Both the position numbers and the translations under genes were made by a program. This document shows, piece by piece, positions 6,902 through 9,430 of a stretch of DNA of 9,430 nucleotides (position 1 is the first letter of the stretch; each line of letters opens with the position of its first letter). The DNA comes from Betaproteobacteria bacterium (lineage in GTDB: Bacteria; Pseudomonadota; Gammaproteobacteria; Burkholderiales; Burkholderiaceae_E). The DNA is taken from positions 1 to 9,430 of the forward strand of contig VGHV01000074.1 in the NCBI GenBank assembly GCA_016868095.1, written 5' to 3'. The notes under the pieces are model-generated. The model had not been told where the DNA came from. It saw only the letters and a list, made by a program, of their open reading frames with translations, and made no database searches.

Positions 6902-8185
6902 CTAGGCAGCATCGAGTGCTGCATTAAGGTCGGCAAGCAAATCATCGATATGTTCGATGCCGACACATAAGCGAATCGTCTCCTCTTTGACTCCTGCTTT
7001 TGCAAGCTCATCAGCCGATAGTTGCCGATGGGTTGTCGATGCTGGGTGAGTAGCAAGTGATTTTGTATCGCCGATGTTGACAAGCCGTGTAAACAACTCG
7101 AGTGCATCTAAGAAGCGCTCGCCGGCAGCGCGTCCACCCTTGACACCGAATGTAAGTAATCCGGATGCTTTGCCCTTCATCATGCGAACAGTCAGTTGAT
7201 GATCGATATGGCCTGGGAGTCCAGCGTAATCAACCCATTGAACTTTGGGATGGCTTTGCAAATGCTTCGCGACCGCAAGGGTGTTGTCGCAAATCCTATC
7301 CATTCGAAGTGCGAGGGTTTCAAGACCTTGAAGGATCAGCCAGGCATTGAGCGGTGAGATGGCAGCCCCCATATTTCTTAGCGGAACCACGCGTGCTCGT
7401 CCGATATAAGCTGCAGCGCCCAGCGCTTCGGTGTAGACAACACCGTGATAGCTGACATCTGGTTCGTTCAAACGTTTGAATCGAGCCTTGTGCTCAGCCC
7501 ATGGAAATTTACCAGAATCGATAATCATGCCGCCGATACTATTGCCCTGGCCGCCGATGTACTTGGTTAAGCTGTGAACGACGATGTCTGCGCCGTGTTC
7601 AAAGGGGCGGCATAGATATGGGCTTGGAACCGTGTTATCGACAATGAGTGGAACCCCTGCCGCGTGGGCCACCTCCGATATCGCTGCAATATCAGTAACG
7701 TTACCTAAGGGATTGCCAACGGTTTCGACATATAGAGCTTTGGTTTTTTGATCGATATGTTTTGAAAAGCTATGGGGGTCTCTCGCGTCTGCGAATCGTA
7801 CCTCAATGCCGTATTGAGGCAGGGTATGAGCAAACAGGTTATAAGTTCCGCCATAGAGCGCGCTTGACGAAACAATATTGTCGCCTGCTTCGGAGATTGT
7901 TTGAATCGCATAGGTAATGGCTGCCTGGCCAGACGCCAATGCTAAGCCAGCAAGTCCGCCTTCGAGCGCCGCGACCCTTGCCTCCAACACGCTCTGCGTC
8001 GGATTCATGATGCGGGTGTAGATATTACCGGCTACCTTTAGGTCAAATAAATCAGCGCCGTGCTGAGCATTATCGAAGGCATAAGCAACCGTTTGATAAA
8101 TTGGCACAGCCATTGATTTAGTCGTTGGATCGGGACTATATCCAGCGTGCACAGCCTGGGTTTCAAATTTCCATGTCTGGCTCAT
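6902..8185 (-). CDS. metY: O-acetylhomoserine sulfhydrylase (Cys/Met metabolism PLP enzyme)
   Basis: Pyridoxal-phosphate enzyme of the Cys/Met-metabolism (cystathionine gamma-synthase-like) family. It most likely condenses O-acetylhomoserine with sulfide to give homocysteine and acetate in direct-sulfhydrylation methionine synthesis. From ATG at 8185 it has 427 residues, the MetY size and longer than MetZ or MetB (about 380-400). S-L-T-K-Y-I-G-G (205-212) carries the PLP lysine K208. D183 in the V-D-N-T motif contacts the PLP ring nitrogen. Y-T-R-I-M-N-P-T (56-63) and A-S-G-Q-A-A (84-89) bind phosphate, and G-D-x-K-S-L-A-T-H-P-A-S-T-T-H (372-386) is the C-terminal family signature. AGGAG seven bases upstream fixes this ATG over an in-frame TTG at 8203. 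It begins 21 bases after the fliG stop. Substrate choice (acetyl- versus succinyl-homoserine) is inferred from length and overall similarity. Confidence 0.93.
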   Translation of the reverse strand: MSQTWKFETQAVHAGYSPDPTTKSMAVPIYQTVAYAFDNAQHGADLFDLKVAGNIYTRIMNPTQSVLEARVAALEGGLAGLALASGQAAITYAIQTISEAGDNIVSSSALYGGTYNLFAHTLPQYGIEVRFADARDPHSFSKHIDQKTKALYVETVGNPLGNVTDIAAISEVAHAAGVPLIVDNTVPSPYLCRPFEHGADIVVHSLTKYIGGQGNSIGGMIIDSGKFPWAEHKARFKRLNEPDVSYHGVVYTEALGAAAYIGRARVVPLRNMGAAISPLNAWLILQGLETLALRMDRICDNTLAVAKHLQSHPKVQWVDYAGLPGHIDHQLTVRMMKGKASGLLTFGVKGGRAAGERFLDALELFTRLVNIGDTKSLATHPASTTHRQLSADELAKAGVKEETIRLCVGIEHIDDLLADLNAALDAA

Positions 8186-8206
8186 AACACTGCTCCTGCA
8201 CAATGA

Positions 8207-9304
8207 TCAGAGGAAACCTGCATCGCCACCCTCTTTCTTGCGTTCCATGATAATTCTGCCCTCGCCGTGGAGCATTCGTCCGACATTGAGGATTTGCTTT
8301 TGTGCATCTTCAACGTCTGCCACTTTGGTTGGACCACGAGCAGCGAGATCTTCGCGGACCGTATCGGCAGCACGCTTGGCCATATTCTTGAAGATTTTTT
8401 CTCGAAGTTTTGGCGAAGCTCCCTTAAGTGCAACCACCAATACATCTTGGGTTGTCTCAAGCATCAAGGTTTGGATTGACTTATCTTCAAGTTCGATAAG
8501 GTCTTCGAAGGTGAACATCTTCTCAAGAATTGCGTCGGCAAGCGGCACGTCGTATTCGCGGATAACGCCAAGTGCTTCCTGATCCATACCGCCTGATAGC
8601 AGGTTGAGAATCTCCGCCGTGGGAATCACACCGCCAACACTCGAACGCTTCGAGTCTTGCGCGCCCACGTTCATCATGGTTTCGTTGAGTTCCTTGAGCG
8701 CTGCGGGTTGGACCTTCTCGAGCAAGGCGACTCTGAGCACAACCTCATTGCGGATTTCAGCGGGGAACAATTTAAGCAGCGCAGAGGCTTGTGGTGGTTC
8801 GTAGAACGTTATGATGGTTGCTAAAACCTGCGGGTGCTCGTTTTTAAGAATTTCATAAGCAACGTCTGGATCAAGGCGCTTGAGCGCATCGAGACCCGAC
8901 ATGTCGATCGCAGCTTCTAGCTTGCCGAGCAGGTCCGAAGCCCCCTCAGAACCGAGCGCCTTTTGCAGCATATTCTGCATAAACGAGTCAGTGTCGAAGG
9001 CAACCTGTGCGTTGCTGATCGTTGCTTCCTTAAAGTCCCGCAAAACTTGTAAAAGCATGTCGCGATTCAGCGCTCGCACAATGGCCATCTTGCTCGAAAT
9101 GCGCTGCACCTCAATAGGTGTAACCTGACGTAATACGTCAGCAGCCACCTCGGCGCCCACCGAAAGCAAAACCACTGCCGCCTTTGAGGCGCCGTCGAGG
9201 TCGTCATAGCTCATCGGCGCTTTTCCTGCCGATTTCGCCCCTTCTTTGATCTGCTCGGCAAGCGACTTGGGCCGCTCTACCTGCTGTTCGGTCTCTTCTG
9301 ACAC
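8207..9304 (-). CDS. fliG: Flagellar motor switch protein FliG
   Basis: C-ring protein that links the MS-ring protein FliF to the stator and generates torque. It has 365 residues, longer than the usual 330-340. The first 35 residues (Glu/Lys/Gln-rich) precede the normal start at L-D-G-A-S-K-A-A-V-V-L-L-S-V-G. The FliF-binding N-domain is followed by the middle domain with the E-H-P-Q motif (156-159, contact with FliM). The C-terminal domain contains M-F-T-F (263-266) and the torque helix. Residues equivalent to E. coli K264, R281, D288, D289 and R297 are K294, R311, E318, D319 and K327 by alignment from memory; charge is kept at all five. The start is GTG with GGGAG five bases upstream. No fliH follows; metY does. 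An upstream fliF is expected beyond the window edge. Confidence 0.97.
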   Translation of the reverse strand: MSEETEQQVERPKSLAEQIKEGAKSAGKAPMSYDDLDGASKAAVVLLSVGAEVAADVLRQVTPIEVQRISSKMAIVRALNRDMLLQVLRDFKEATISNAQVAFDTDSFMQNMLQKALGSEGASDLLGKLEAAIDMSGLDALKRLDPDVAYEILKNEHPQVLATIITFYEPPQASALLKLFPAEIRNEVVLRVALLEKVQPAALKELNETMMNVGAQDSKRSSVGGVIPTAEILNLLSGGMDQEALGVIREYDVPLADAILEKMFTFEDLIELEDKSIQTLMLETTQDVLVVALKGASPKLREKIFKNMAKRAADTVREDLAARGPTKVADVEDAQKQILNVGRMLHGEGRIIMERKKEGGDAGFL

Positions 9305-9430
9305 GCTAGCTCCCTTTGGCCTGCGCCTAGCTCGTTTTTTCGTCCACTTTTCAGGCTAAGTAAAAGCCCTAATTTGCAGCCCTGGCTAAAACTAAAGTAG
9401 CCGTTGGGCAGGTTTTTACCGCTTTGCCGG
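9305..9430. other. Region upstream of fliG, no identified gene
   Basis: These 126 bases lead into fliG on the minus strand. All three minus-strand frames can be read from the edge: one stops at once (TAA at 9416-9418), one stops with TAG about 60 bases in, and one stays open into fliG but is basic and unconvincing. A short tail of an upstream gene, presumably fliF, could be present, but I cannot confirm it. Small imperfect inverted and direct repeats (AGCCCT at 9365-9370 and 9378-9383; GGCTA at 9384-9388 with TAGCC at 9398-9402) are present. I see no convincing sigma-54 or sigma-28 promoter. Confidence 0.4.

Noticed and set aside
6906..6922. GCAGCA-TCGAG-TGCTGC perfect 6-bp inverted repeat at the end of metY, considered as a terminator.
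   Set aside because: It is inside the last Ala-rich codons of metY, and the T-run on the minus strand comes about 30 bases later, so it is not a canonical terminator.
8186..8203. Extended TTG start for MetY.
   Set aside because: The AGGAG ribosome binding site lies inside that extension at the correct distance from the ATG at 8185.
1..9430. A defence system, mobile element or biosynthetic island.
   Set aside because: There are no transposase, integrase, toxin-antitoxin, restriction, CRISPR or NRPS/PKS-like genes; every sizeable gene but one fits a known chromosomal family.

Overview
The window looks like ordinary chromosome of a free-living, flagellated, Gram-negative proteobacterium, with roughly balanced base composition. 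The evidence is an E. coli-type proton-translocating transhydrogenase (single-chain PntA plus PntB), a flagellar motor switch gene (fliG), and LysE/RhtB, DMT, GFA and DUF1993 families that are common in Pseudomonadota. I cannot fix the class from sequence alone; a beta- or gammaproteobacterium is a guess. I see no rRNA, tRNA, insertion sequence, phage gene, CRISPR array or defence locus.

Layout. (1) 38-989, minus strand: a zinc-binding GFA-family protein followed by a small YpeA-like GNAT acetyltransferase. (2) 990-1182: a divergent intergenic region. (3) 1183-2380, plus strand: a LysE/RhtB-type amino-acid exporter and a DUF1993 protein. (4) 2381-2577: a 197-base intergenic region with a perfect 10-bp terminator-like hairpin just ahead of (5) 2578-5623, the complete pntA-pntB operon. 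(6) 5620-9304, minus strand: a block read from high to low coordinates as fliG, metY (O-acetylhomoserine sulfhydrylase), a small two-helix membrane protein, and a YddG-like DMT exporter. Gaps in this block are 21, 71 and 11 bases, so one transcript is possible. The exporter meets pntB tail to tail, and their stop codons interlock.

How the genes work together. PntAB makes NADPH from NADH using the proton-motive force, and MetY assimilates sulfide into homocysteine, which ultimately consumes NADPH from sulfate reduction. Two putative amino-acid exporters (LysE-like and YddG-like) flank this metabolic core. FliG belongs to the flagellar C-ring; its neighbour upstream (fliF is expected) lies outside the window, and the usual downstream fliH is replaced by metY.

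I found no convincing new system. The points most worth a second look are the fliG-metY junction, the unnamed membrane protein between metY and the exporter, the FliG N-terminal extension, the leader region of pntA, and the interlocked pntB/exporter stops. Several genes use TTG or GTG starts, and the choices are explained in the entries.
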